NCBI GenBank assembly: GCA_037074615.1
Contig: CM073527.1
Location: 7,962,848-8,026,847, forward strand
Direction of reading: 5' to 3'
Length of the DNA stretch: 64,000 nt
DNA from: Leucaena leucocephala
Taxonomy: Eukaryota > Streptophyta > Magnoliopsida > Fabales > Fabaceae
Below are positions 36,816-48,900 of the stretch, piece by piece. The first letter of the stretch is position 1; each line of letters begins with the position of its first letter. Both the position numbers and the translations under genes were made by a program. A model generated the notes under the pieces. The model saw only the letters and a program-made list of their open reading frames with translations. It ran no database searches and was not told the DNA's origin.

Positions 36816-37236
36816 ATCTAGCCTAGAGAAAGAATGTATTAAGCCATTAGTACAGTATGTCTTTGAAAGGACGAATACTAAGGATAAAGTTAAGGTATAG
36901 AAGCTTCACAAGTTGGTTAGCTCATAACAGAGAGAGTACCCATGATGTTAGTCAGATATCCTTATTACTATCAGGGACTGAACTCATAATCTTCTTACAC
37001 ATAACAGGAACTAAGTGATCAGAGTTAAAGTTGTTAATCCTAAGTCCTAAGGATTTATGAGAATATTTTATAAGATATGAGAAAGGGTCAAACGAGAATA
37101 AAGAGATCCTTATGATGAGATTACAGAAAATAAAAATGAAAGATAAATATATCCTCTAGATGAGAATAAAGAGATTAGAATGCCAGATAGACCCAAGAGA
37201 GATAGTATAAGATGGGTCTAAGATAGTAAAGTACCA

Positions 37237-37345
37237 GGATTGGAGCCTGTGAGCATCAGTGCTTCAGATTTTTATCTGCATATTTCAGTTAAGCGTGCTG
37301 AGGCAAGGGTAGTTCAATGATGGGTGACCCCCTGGGAAGTGATAG
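37237..37345 (+). ncRNA. 5S rRNA-like segment inside E1
   Basis: From GGAT at 37237 the text aligns along the length of a plant 5S rRNA gene. The 3' half is the best part: AGTTAAGCGTGCT (A-box region), then GGGTAGTTCAATGATGGGTGACC (intermediate element; given from 37310) and CCTGGGAAGT (C-box region, to 37340). The 5' half keeps the spacing (GGAT...AGCAT-CAGTGC...GAT) with more changes. Homologous segments sit at the same relative place at 40022-39918 (minus) and 51944-52050. It is a derived sequence, not a functional rRNA gene; internal RNA polymerase III promoter boxes could still act. The call rests on remembered 5S consensus features. Confidence 0.75.
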
Positions 37346-37739
37346 AAAAAGGTAGAAATGCCATAGAAATTGGCATATATGCATAGAGCTATGTAAAATG
37401 ATAGATAGACGATGATATAACCAGATTTGGCCAAATATGCCATGTTATGACATGAAAGATACTAAATGTGAAATGCTATGAAGAGTAAGTAATGAAATAC
37501 GTTATGAGAAGTATGTGATATGATACGTAATGAGAAATATGTATTGAGAAGTACGATATGAAGTGGCTTTATAGCTAGCCTTGTAAACAGATTGAGAGGC
37601 TCTATTTTTGAAAAGGATAAGATGTTCAAATGCTATATTACAGATGAAAGAGCAAATGAGAGCTTTCACTCCTTGCATGAAATGCCAGGCATTATGTTAT
37701 GCTACATTATGTTATATGATGTTTACAGAATATGATAAA

Positions 37740-37850
37740 GCTCTGAATGTTAGAGTAGTGCAAGCTCTATATGATAGAGCTGTGCAAGCTCCGAGTGTTA
37801 GAGATGTGCATATTAAGAGAAGGAATGCTTGAGTGCCTATGTTAGAGCTT
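37740..37850 (+). repeat. Tandem repeat of GAGCTNTGCAAGCTC-type units
   Basis: Units of about 30 bp with 'agtgttagagctgtgcaagctc' variants occur at least three times. The same array occurs in E3, where a solo LTR is inserted in it at 52639. Confidence 0.6.
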
Positions 37851-38464
37851 TGCATTCATGAGCAGGCATTTAGTCCTACAGCATGTTGGCCAGGCATCAT
37901 GCATGTTATAGTATGTGCTCCTATGTGCTCCTGTTTAGTAGTAGAGCAATGAAAGAAACAATAATGATACAAGTTCTTTCTCTGTATTATAATGAGTTAT
38001 TAAAGATGATAAGAATGCATGATGACATGAGAATGAGAGTTAAAGTGTGCGGATATTCAGAGAATTCCACTAAATACTCAGATAAGAAAGAAGTGATTGC
38101 ACTAAGAAGTATGATGAGTCATTAACAGAAACTCTAGAATATGGTAGTATATGAGAGAGTTTGATATGAAAGAAATGGAATCTACTCACAAGTCTAATAT
38201 GGTGAGAAGTCCATATGCAAATAGATGCATAGAAAGTAAGCAAGTAATAAAATGAACTGGAGTTCAACTCTGATTGAGTTGATTCAGAGTAGAAGAATAG
38301 TCATAATGAAGATATGAAGATCTACGGACATGAAAAGCATTCCGCTAAAATGTCAAGATAGAAGATAAAAGGTAGATACCCAATCCTTAGTCAAAAAGAA
38401 GACAAGGATATCTATCCAAGATTCTTGACTAAGGTATTGAGTAAATTTCAAGGACGAAATTTAT

Positions 38465-38479
38465 TTTAAGGGGTAGAAA
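38465..38479 (+). promoter_or_regulatory. Polypurine tract of E1
   Basis: TTTAAGGGGTAGAAA lies directly before the 3' LTR start. The same tract (TTTAAGGGGGTAGAAA) precedes the 3' LTR of E3 at 58165. It is the expected plus-strand primer site for reverse transcription. Confidence 0.75.
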
Positions 38480-38846
38480 TTTCATATCCTAGTTTTTTTC
38501 CTATCGGTATACTACTGATAGTGGAAAAAGGTTTGGAAAGGATTATGATGAAGATCATAAGAAATAATAAAGGTTAGATGATTCTTTAAGGAACAGAAGG
38601 ACTAAAATGAAAAGTAGAAAATGTTAAAGACCAAAAGTTAAAGTAGAAACAAGATTTGGGCCAAAAGTGGTAATTTCCAAAAGTTAAGGAACTTAAATGT
38701 AATTAAGTAAAAATTTCAAGGGAAAAATTGTAATTATAGAAAGATCATCCCAGAAAGGGTTATAACTACCTGAAAGTTTTTCAGTCCCACATTCCATCAG
38801 TAAATAGAGAAAGTTACGCTGGTTAATCTGGCATGATACAGAAATT
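38480..38846 (+). mobile_element. 3' LTR of E1, first 367 bp
   Basis: It starts TTTCATATCCTAG (the TG is mutated) right after the polypurine tract and matches 27144-27510 almost exactly. It stops at 38846, where the sequence flips into reverse LTR. Confidence 0.75.
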
Positions 38847-39756
38847 TAATCTTGAATTTAACTTTTTCCAAAAAGAATAATTATGACATCATGTGGGACA
38901 GATAAAGTGACACCTCATGGGGGTATGTGGCGTGCTCACCATACCAGGAAGCTTCTGGAAAAATTCTAGTCCAATCCAGTATCAATTGGAGCAGTTTCAC
39001 AACAACCGAACTATTTTTTGTTCCTAATTTTTTATAATATTCTAGGATATGTATTCTATCCTGGAAATCAATGTCTAGGCTTCTCATACCCTTGGCATGG
39101 TTATACTGAATATTTATCTACCATCCATCCCTTGGAAAATGACCAAAATACCCTTGGTATCCTTTCTTACACTATATTGACCCTAAGGGTAAAATCATCT
39201 TTTTACCCCTCTTTGTACTGCCTTAGGGCCTATATTGGCTCTAACTAATCATATTTATACTATATGCCACGTTTTTAGCCTGTCCCAGATGATCAAAATG
39301 CCCTCCATCCATCACTAGTACAATATAGGCATCCAGGGGCATTTTCATAATTTTACACTTTTTTTGGACACTGGCCCCTTCTGCTAATGAATTGGTACCC
39401 TGGGTTTTGGGCCCTCTTTGGCGTCATCATAGGCCCATATATGAGGTCATCTGGTTTCATTTCATCTGGGCTTATTTACTGATAAATTCTATTATCGGAT
39501 CACGGGTGGCTTCAAACTCCCTTCAAAATTCACTGTTAAGGGAATAACTTTTTATACAAGACTTCTTCTGAGGTTCTGTCAGATTCATAACATCTAACAC
39601 TGTAGGGCATACTTTCCTATAATTCCCCCACTTATATCTGATGTCCATGGAATCTGATAAAAATTTAGATAACTTTTAGATTATCAGATAATTTTTTGTT
39701 GTTTAGAGCCCTAATAAAATTTCTGTATCATGCCAGATTAACCAGCGTAACTTCCT
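38847..39756 (-). mobile_element. Reverse LTR fragment (3' LTR of E2), both ends missing
   Basis: It matches reverse family B LTRs (for example 44780-45680) and includes 'ggtaccctgggttttgggcc' and 'ttatcggatcacgggt'. The first roughly 320 bp of the LTR and the polypurine tract are lost at about 39757, where it joins reverse internal sequence. Confidence 0.65.
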
Positions 39757-39917
39757 CTATCTGTTTATAGGGTTAGCTATAAAGCCACTTCATATTGTAC
39801 TTCTCAATACATATCTCTCATAACATATCTCATTATGTTCTTTTTATAGCTCTTTTCATCATTTTACATAACTCTATGCATATAGGCCAATTTCTATGGT
39901 ATTTACACATTTTTCTA

Positions 39918-40022
39918 TCACTTCCCAGGTGGTCACCCATCATTGGGCTACTTTTACCTGAGCAAGCTTAACCAAAATATGCAGATAAAAATTTGAAGCA
40001 CTGGTGCTAACAGGCTTAACCC
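39918..40022 (-). ncRNA. 5S rRNA-like segment inside E2
   Basis: The reverse complement keeps GCACCAGTGCTTCA, GGTTAAGCTTGCTCAGG and GATGGGTGACCACCTGGGAA, at the same element position as the E1 copy. More diverged from 5S than the E1 copy in the A-box part (GCTTGCT for GCGTGCT). Confidence 0.65.
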
Positions 40023-41553
40023 TGGTACTTTACTATCTTAGATCCATCTTATACTATATCTCTTGGGTTAATCTGGCCTTCTAATCTCTTTATCCTCATC
40101 TAGAGGATCTATTTATCTTTCATTTTTATTTTCTATAATCTCATCGTAAGGATGTCTTTATTCTCCTTTGACTCTTTCTTAAATCTTATGAAATATTCTC
40201 ATAAATACTTGGGACTTAGGATTAACAACTTTAACTCTGATCACTTAGTTCCTATTATGTGTAAGAAGATTCTGAGTACAGTCCCTGATAGTAATAAGGC
40301 TATCTGACTAACATCATGGGTACCCTCTCTATTATGAGCTAACCAACTTGTGAAGCTTCTATACCTTAACTTTATCCTTGGTATTTGTCCTTCCAAAGAC
40401 ATACTATACTAATGGCTTAATACTTTCTTTCTCTAGGCTAGGTCTATTGCGACCCTCGGGATCCACCGCGATCAACTGTAAGCCTCTTTAGGATCTAACT
40501 GCGACCTTAGAATTCTGTTCTCTGTGAGCCATACTAGGATTTAACTGCAATCCTCTGGAATCTACTGTTATTCTGTTGTACTATATTCGCATCTCTATAA
40601 GACATGACTAACAGACAAAGTTACAAGGCTAGTTACTTTCACATAGTTGTTAACTCCACAGATAATTCCCCAAAAATGATCAGAGAAGCCAATATTATCT
40701 ATCAGGACTTTACTCATTTTCTCTATCACTCAGGAATTTCTCATGTCATTCTCATCTTTTATAACTTTATTACATTTAACATTGCAGGGGGCTACACAAG
40801 CTCTACCATGCACATGTCTGTGATCATTTATTCATCTCATCAGAGGGACTTGCTCTAAATGAATTATTATCTCAAAAGCAATCTTACTCTATTGTAAGAG
40901 CAATCTGGCTCTATTGCGAGAATGTTAACTTATATTACACAGCCACTGCTCCTCCTTAAAGCTGCATCATCTTTCATAAATGCTTCTCATTTCGTTTCAT
41001 ATTCATAGCACCTCATTTATGTATCTTACCCCTAGTAAAGGGATATATCCTAAGTATCGTAATCATTTATCTATAGATTCACTATTAATTCTCATCTTTA
41101 ATCTCATTCTCTATCCCATTGACTACCATTGTCTGATCATAAATTCTCTTTCCAGTCTTTGAGAATCAAGTAGCTAACTATCTAGTTTAGCACTTTGCTA
41201 TTGCTTCATCCTTGCTAAGTTGAATTATTTAATTGCATGTTGTAGGGCATGGAAGCAACGTAACTTTCTCATATGGTATACTCTACCCAGTAAGTATTGT
41301 GTAAGGGGAGTATTCATTCATCATAGCATACTCAACATCCATAATATGCAAGGAGATGTAATCATTTAAGCATTCTCTAACCTGCGTGTCATCATATGAC
41401 AACTACAAGGAGATGCAACTTCTCATCATAACTTATGGCAACATAAGCCATATCATCATTACATAGTTTGCTCAACCCTCCCTCAAACTCACATCGCCAT
41501 TAGACAATTAACTGGGTAAACTTTAAATCATTCTATCTCTTGACTTTGACAAA

Positions 41554-41880
41554 TTGGAGCCAATTAAAGCTCATTCATATCTATACATCATAATCATATT
41601 TAAATGGGGAACATATTCACATAAATGTTCAACTGACCATCATATTTCATGTTGCCATAACATTTGTACATACATCACATACATGTCAATTAAATATTCG
41701 GGATACATTATAACTACTATACATCTGAGTAATTACTTTACTTTACACTTTACATATTTACATACCCCTCATCTCCATCTGCATTCAGTTATAAGGAATC
41801 ATATATTGTACGTACTTCTCTATATGGATGTGCCACCCCTGAATATCAGTTGGCGAGCCATTCGCCAAATACTCACATAG
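41554..41880 (+). CDS. Antisense ORF in E2, 108 codons, unknown
   Basis: The counterpart of the frame at 30893-31219, with the same length and most residues shared, antisense to the ORF0-gag spacer of E2. Cys/His/Tyr-rich with no recognised domain. It may be a by-product of sequence similarity, but a frame of equal length stays open despite visible divergence of the two copies. Confidence 0.3.
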   Translation: MEPIKAHSYLYIIIIFKWGTYSHKCSTDHHISCCHNICTYITYMSIKYSGYIITTIHLSNYFTLHFTYLHTPHLHLHSVIRNHILYVLLYMDVPPLNISWRAIRQILT

Positions 41881-42689
41881 CTCTTTATGCCATGTAGGGG
41901 TATATGACAGTACTTGGATTACTATCATCTCATGCTAGTCCTCTAGAGTATAAACTTGATTTAGGTTAATGCCTTCTACTGCGTATCTGTTTATCATCCT
42001 TGATACGGCATTGAGGAACTATAAGTAAACAGACTGCTCTTGATCTCTACTTCTGTCCATCCCCTGACCTAGACTGAGTAATTCATTCTCCACAGTTTTC
42101 TTGAGACTAATATAGTCAGTATTATCTGTCTTTAACAAAGAAGGTTGGGGTTGACTAGGACCAAGAACATCACATTGATCTTTCTCTATAGTCACATATT
42201 CCTGGACTATGGGAATGGATATTACTGGATATCTGAATTAGGGGACTGTGGTATATTACTCATAGTAACTCTATCCTCAAACTCTAGTGGAGGAGGAATA
42301 ATATATGGTCTACCCATAATCCAATACCAATACTCAGCTTCCTCAGCCATAATCTGTCATCTCATCGGAGGAATAGAACTTACATCAGGGCTAGAGGGCA
42401 CTCCAACAAACTCATACTGGGTGGTGTCACTAGACTCAGCATTATCTGGGGTATACTGGGCTTCAGGCTGTATCTCTACATGACCTCTAGACTATAGGTT
42501 TGAGTCTACAGAAATGTGTATGGGATATTCCACTGTAGATTTTCCTGACTGATCCCCTAAACTCTCATTTGAACTTTCTTCATTGTCTGAAGGATCAAAG
42601 TTTGGTTATACATCAACTTCATATATCACTACTGAACGGGGATCTCCCTTATTAACTGAAGCCTCTGACTTAGTTTTATGCAATTTCAT
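41866..42689 (-). pseudogene. ORF0 of element E2, with stops and frameshifts
   Basis: The ATG at 42689 begins MKLHKTKSEASVNKGDPRS, clearly like the E4 ORF0 start (SETTVNQGDPRP). Later pieces match E1: IIPPPLEFEDRVTMSNIP, GPSQPQPSLL, RSRDQEQSVYL, and a C-terminal part ending in TPTWHKELCEYL. This gives a full-length ORF0 of about 275 codons including breaks, 140 bp from the primer binding site. Stops and at least one frameshift make this copy non-functional. Confidence 0.7.
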
Positions 42690-42816
42690 ATCTATTCCTG
42701 CAATATTTGCTTAATTAAGAAATGCTGACTATCCCAACAAACACCCTAACTTAACAAAATACTTACTATTTAGAGTTAGGGTCTAGGAACTATCTTAAAT
42801 CATGCCAGAAACTTCT

Positions 42817-42828
42817 GCTCTGATACCA
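42817..42828 (-). other. Primer binding site of E2 (initiator tRNA-Met type)
   Basis: The reverse complement is TGGTATCAGAGC, complementary to the 3' end of plant initiator tRNA-Met. It is separated by three T residues from the LTR end, the same spacing as in E4. Confidence 0.88.
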
Positions 42829-42831
42829 AAA

Positions 42832-45800
42832 TGTAACATCCTTATTTTCATATGTATTAGGGACCATTCATTAGCATTTAGAACAACTTACAAGACCTTA
42901 GAAGTCCATTAGCTAAACATGGAATTTTTCTCCTTCACGAGTAACTGTTCATATGGTATTCCAGATTATGCAACAAACTTCAAAAAATCATAATTAATTC
43001 TAGAAAACTCAAAATGAAGTGGTTCAAAAATCTATGTGAAGATAACATCTTAAAATTTAAGGAAAAATAATTTTCAGACCAAATGATTATCTAATATATA
43101 CAGTTTATCCGCCAAAGTTTACTGTTCATTTAGTCAAAAATTCTGGAAACAGATTCTAGTGCTGTACTTTGGAAATTCATTTCTCTTTGTACAAACACCA
43201 AAATAAGGCGTTCTTGGTGTCAAAACAAAGCTTAGCATGGAAACTAAAAGTCTGTAAAGTTTCATACATTTATTCCATCATTTACTATTTTTCATTATAT
43301 CATGACCATCACTACTTACATTGGTCATATAGCAACATTACACTAAACAATTCCTCACATAACACATATACTATCCAATCCCTAACTTTTCTTCATGCTT
43401 CATCATCATCTTCTATCATACATAAATCTGTGGGATTGGGATTGCATGGAAAGGGATGAGATTTCTGGGGAAATCTCAGTAGCAAACATTACTAAACAAT
43501 GCATGCATTAATGTAACTACTTGGGCTTGCTTGTGAAAGTGTTATCATTGTGTAATCTACATGCTTCCATGTAACATATGAAATACAATTGGCCAAAGTA
43601 ATCATAGAAATAGAGCTTCATACATAAACACATTTGCAACATAATTCACCAAAGCCTTAGCACAATCAAGCATAACATTCAACGCATACAAGTTTATGAT
43701 AAGTTTACTACCTTAAGCACTTGACTTTCTTTCTCCTTATCTTGCTTCTTTCTTCTCACTTTTCTTGAACATGTGGCTCCCTCTGTTGGAGCATACCAAT
43801 CAATTCCTAACATCACATAATCATTCATTCATCACAATCTAACTTCCTTAAGCATTAAACTCACTTTAACTAACATAACTTATACTCTGAGATAGCGCGT
43901 ATTAACTTTCCTTAATCTTAACTAATGGACTTGGTCTTTGAATCAATTGATGTCTTGAATTTACCCTACACAATTTTATCTTTTGAATCCATTTATGAGC
44001 TTAGAATCATGAAATTCCAGCTCCTTCATCACATGCTGTACATAACTGAAATTGCACTCAATTCTTTCAAACATTCTCATTTTGATTCCAATACTTCCCA
44101 TACTTGTTTCTCTACTTTATCCCACACAATTTTTCAATTTAAAACCATTGGAAGCATCAAAATCATGAAAGTCTAATCACTGTTCATGCGTGTGAACAGT
44201 ATAGAGAACGGTTTAAAAAACTATAACCTTGGAATTTCAATGCTTTCAAGGTTCAAAACTTTCCAATCCTACACAAAATCATCATCTAAATTAAATGGAA
44301 GCATTAAATCATTGAAATTCCATTTTGTTCCTCATGAAAATTTCAGACCAAACAGGGCACACCATGGCAAAGTCAAGAATATTAACTTGATTCAACAACC
44401 AATCTCTTAACTAGCTTGTTTAAGCTTCAATCATACACTTCTAACTTTAATTTCTTCTTTTCCCTTTCATCTAAGGTTTTTGGGCAGCACAACCCCTTAG
44501 AGAAAACTCAACTTTTCTCCCATGAAAACCCTAAGTTCAAGCTCCCAAATCAAAGGAAAATAAGCTAGGGTAGATTACTTACCTTTAATCTCTAGCTTGC
44601 TTAAACTTTGGAACCTTGAATCTTCTTTGTCTTGGCTTGAGTTTTCATTTTGCAAGAGTTTCCCCAAGGGTTCTTTTCTCATGGTTTGGATGCAGAATTG
44701 AGGGGGTATTTATAGCCAAAATCCATGGAAAATGAATGGCTAAGATTGCTTTGGTTACTATTTGATCTAAAGGCTCACATTTAATCTTGAATTTAACTTT
44801 TTCCAAAAAGAATAATTATGACATATGTGGGATAGCTCAAGGGACACCTCATGGGGGTATGTGGCGTGCTCACCATGCTAGGAAGCTTCTAGAAAAATTC
44901 TAGTCCAATCCGGTACCGATCGGAGCAGTTTCACAATAACCGGATTGTTTTTTGTTCCTAATTTTTTTATAATATTCCAGGATATGTATTCTATCCTGGA
45001 AATCAATGTCTAGGCTTCTCATACCCTTGAAATGGTTATACTAGATATTTATCTACCATCTATCCCTTGGGAAATGTCCAAAATACCCTTGGTGTCTTTT
45101 CTTGCACTATATTGACCCTAAGGGTAAAATTGTCTTTCCACCCCTCTTTGTACTATCTCAGGGTATATACTGGCTCTAAATAATCATCTTTATACTATAC
45201 TACATATTTTTGGGCAGTCCCATATGACCAAAATGTCGTCCATCCATCTCTAGTACACTTTGGCTATATAGGGGCATTTTCGTAATTTTGTACTTTTTTG
45301 GGAGACTAGCCCCTTCTACTAATGAACTAGTACCCTGTGTTTTGGGCCCTCCTTAGCGTCATCATGGGCCTATTTATGAGGTTATATGATCTCATTCTAT
45401 CCAAGCTTACATATCGATAAGTTTCATTATCGGATCACGGGTGTTATAAAACTCCTGTCAAAATTAACTAATATTGGGATAACTTTTTATACAAAACTTC
45501 TTCTGGGGTATTGTCAGATCCAGGATATCTGACATTGTAAGGCACACTTTTCTGTAATTTAGCCACTTATATCTAAAGTCCATGGTATGATAAAATTTTA
45601 GATAACTTTAAAACTATCAGATAAATATCTGCTGTCTAGAGCCCTAATAAAATTTCTATATCATGCTAGATTAACCAGCATATATTTCTCTATTTACTGA
45701 TAGAATATGGGACTAAAATACTTTCGGGCAATTCTAGCCCTTTTCGGGCTGACCTTTCCATAATTATAATCTTGCCCTTGAACTTTTTACTTAATTACGT

Positions 45801-45996
45801 TAAAGTCCCTTAACTTTTAGACTTTTTGTTTCTACTTTAACTTTTGGCCTTTAAACTTTTCTAATTTTCATTTAGGTCCCTTTATTCTTTCAAGACTCAT
45901 TTAACCTTTATTATTTCTTCTGATTACTGTCATAATCCTTTTCAAACCTCTTTCCACTATCAGTATTATACAGATAGGGAAAATTAGGATATCACA
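42832..45996 (-). mobile_element. 5' LTR of E2 (3165 bp), reverse
   Basis: It runs on the minus strand from TGTGATATCC (45996) to AGGATGTTACA (42832), next to the primer binding site. The reverse TATA box is TATTTATAG near 44707. It shares most of its length with 15596-17922 (reverse) and 45997-49898 (forward). Confidence 0.8.
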
Positions 45997-48900
45997 TTCC
46001 TTACATGAGAATTTTGCCACATACCCCCATGAGGTGTCCCTTGAGTTGTCCTTTATGATGTCATAATTATTCTTTTTAGAAAAAGTTAAATCTAAGATTG
46101 CATGTGGACCTTTAGATCAAATAGTGCATAAAGTAATCTTGGTCATTGATTTTCCATGAATTTTTCTATAAATACCCCCTCAAATCTGCATCCAAACCGT
46201 GAGCCATGGAACATAGGGGAAACTCTTGTAAAATGGAAACTCAAGCAAAGATAAAGGAGATTCAAGGTACCAAAGTTCAAGCAAGTTAGAGATTAAAGGT
46301 AAGCAATCTATCATAGTTTATTTTCCTTTGACTTGGGAGCTTGAAATTAGGGTTTTCATGAAAGAAAGTTGAGTTATATTTAAGGTTTTGTGCTTCCTAA
46401 AAACCTTAGATGAAAGGGAAAATAAGAAATTAAAGTTAGAGACATATGATTGAAGCTTAAACAAGCTAGTTAAGTGATTGGTTGTTGAATTGAGTTGATA
46501 TTCTTGACTGTACCATTAGTGAACCTATTCGGTATACACTGTTCATGAGGGAAGGAAATGGAATTTCAATGATCTAATGCTTCTATTGAAATTATATGAT
46601 GATTTTGTGTAGGATTGGAAAGGTTTTGAACCTTGGAAGCATTGAAATTCCAATATTGTAGTTTTTGAAATTCTTCATGGTTACTGTTCAATCGCATGAA
46701 GAGTGATTGGAATTTCATGATTGTGATGCTTCCAATGGTTTTAAAATGAAAAGTTGTGTGGGGTAAAGTGGAGAAACAAGTATGGGAAGCATTAGAATCA
46801 AAATGAGAATTTTTGAAAGAATTGTATGCATATGTTCCGTTCTGTACAGCAGGCCATGAAGGAGCTATAATTTCATTATTCTAAGCTCATATATGAATTC
46901 AAAAGTTGAAATTGTGTAGGGTAAAGTCAAGACATCAATTGATTCAAAGGCCAAGTCCATTAGTTAAGATTAAGGAAAATAAGTGAGCTTAATGTTCAAG
47001 AGGAAGTTATGTTAGTTAAAGTGAGTTTATTGCTCAAGGAAATTAGATGATGATGGATGAATGGTTGTGATGTTAGGGATTGATTGATATGCTCCAAAAG
47101 AGGCAGCCACATATCCAAGAGAAGTGAGAAGAAAGAAGCAAGATAAAGTGAAAGAAATCAAGTATATGAGGTAGTAAACTTATTCTAAACTTGTATGCAT
47201 TGAATATTACGCTTGAATGTGTTGTGTCATATCCTGAAAAAGGTAGGCTACTAGACCCTATTGTGCAAGAGTTCCAAAAGTTTACAAATGATATTCAGGG
47301 ACTAAACTGCAACTAACTGAAAGTACAGGGACTAAATCATGAATAGTGAAAGTCTCTAGGGGCATAATGGAAAAGAAAGGGGTGTTTCTTGGGAACCAAG
47401 CCACCAGAATGCTTGGTCTTGGTTAGAAACCCAAGATAACATTATAAAAGTCCAAAAACGTAGGCTCAAGGATTATGGAGTTTAAGAGGCATTAAAATAA
47501 TATTTTAGTGCTTTTCCATAAAGTAAAGTTACTCGGTTAAGGATGGAACTGGAAAAAGTGATCAGATATAGCTTTAGACCATGAGGTGGCATGAAAGGTG
47601 TCCTCATGGGACCCACAAGGTGCCACATGGCATGATTACAAGAAAAGAAGAAAAGTTAAGGACACATGTAATGAGTTTAGAAAAAGGAGAAAAAGTAAAA
47701 GGGGCACGTAGCACAATCTCGGCCGCTTATTCCAGGAAAAGACTCTGGAATTCTCTGGAAAGGCTAAGTCAGCTGGTGAGGTGTCCCAAGGGCCCCACCA
47801 TTAAGCCACATACCCCCTGAGGTATCCTTTGATGATGTCATATTGGTGAGTCATTGAGGAGGGTGTTGTCATTATGATGATGCAGGCGAAGCTTCTTGAG
47901 GAAGCTAAGCGATCTGAGCCATTCATCATGATTTGATCTGAGCCATTCATTCCACCTCTACTCACTTATAAATAGACCCTTCCCCCTTCAAGGAATGCCA
48001 CAGCCAAGAGCAAGAGAAAGAGGAGACAGAAGAGAGAAAAGAGAAAGAGAGAAAGAAAGGAAGGAAGAGAAAGAAATGAGGAGTTCTGGTAGAGCTAGGA
48101 GCAGTCTAAGGAGCTTAGGGACTAGACAGAGCTTAGGAATGATGTAAGAAAGTTATTCTAGTCCCTGTTCTAATAAAGTAGAGGATTGCTCTTAGTAGTT
48201 AGAATAGAGAAATATCTTTATTAATAAAGTTAGCTATGGATAGAAAGAAAGTTAGGCGAATGTCAAATTAAGGATATTACCCCAAGTTAAGTATGAGTTA
48301 AGTAGAGCTATACTGGATAATAATAAAGATGTTATTATGCTATATATAGACTCTGACTTATGAAAAGAAGGGACCTTAGAGGCAAGGCTATACGCCAGGT
48401 AGTAAACTTATCCTAAACTTGTATGCATTGAATGTTATGCTTAATGTGCTATGGATTTGTTGAATTGTGTTGTACATGTGCTTATGTATGAAGCTCTATT
48501 GCTATGATTACTTTGGCCAATTGTATTTTATATGTTACATGGAAGCATGCACATTATGCAATGTTAACACTTTCACAAGCAAGCACAAGTATTTACATTA
48601 ATGCATGCATTATTTAGTACTATTTGCTACTGAGATTTTCCTAGAAATCTCATACCCTTTTATGTAATCCCAATCCCACAGGTATGTTAGAAGAGGATTA
48701 GAGAAGCTTGAAGAGAAGCTGGGGATTGGATAGTTCAAATGGGACTAAAATGCTGAAATAAGGGGAAAATGTAGGATGAACAGTAAATTTTGGACATTGA
48801 CTAACATTGACCTGGTCAAGGCGTGATCAATGAGTTATTTTTCCCTGAAAGAGCATTAAGTTAGCTTTGTGTAGCAATTTGAACCACTTTATTTAGATTT

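Larger units (their letters stand above)
35390..38464 (+). mobile_element. 3' internal region of element E1
   Basis: A mostly non-coding internal region. A 98-codon frame at 36448-36744 has no recognised family. It includes tandem minisatellite patches (36700-36810, 37480-37570, 37740-37850) and a 5S rRNA-like segment (37237-37345). It matches, reversed, 39757-41500 in E2 and, forward, parts of E3 (51750-58150). No reverse transcriptase, RNase H or integrase motifs were found. Confidence 0.6.
39757..42816 (-). mobile_element. Internal region of element E2 (inverted relative to E1)
   Basis: It is the reverse complement of E1 internal sequence: landmarks equivalent to 37590, the 5S-like segment, the minisatellite, the gag start zone and ORF0 appear in reversed order. 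It lacks the E1-type nested solo LTR and has no pol motifs. The part between the 5S-like segment and the LTR is deleted compared with E1. Confidence 0.65.
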
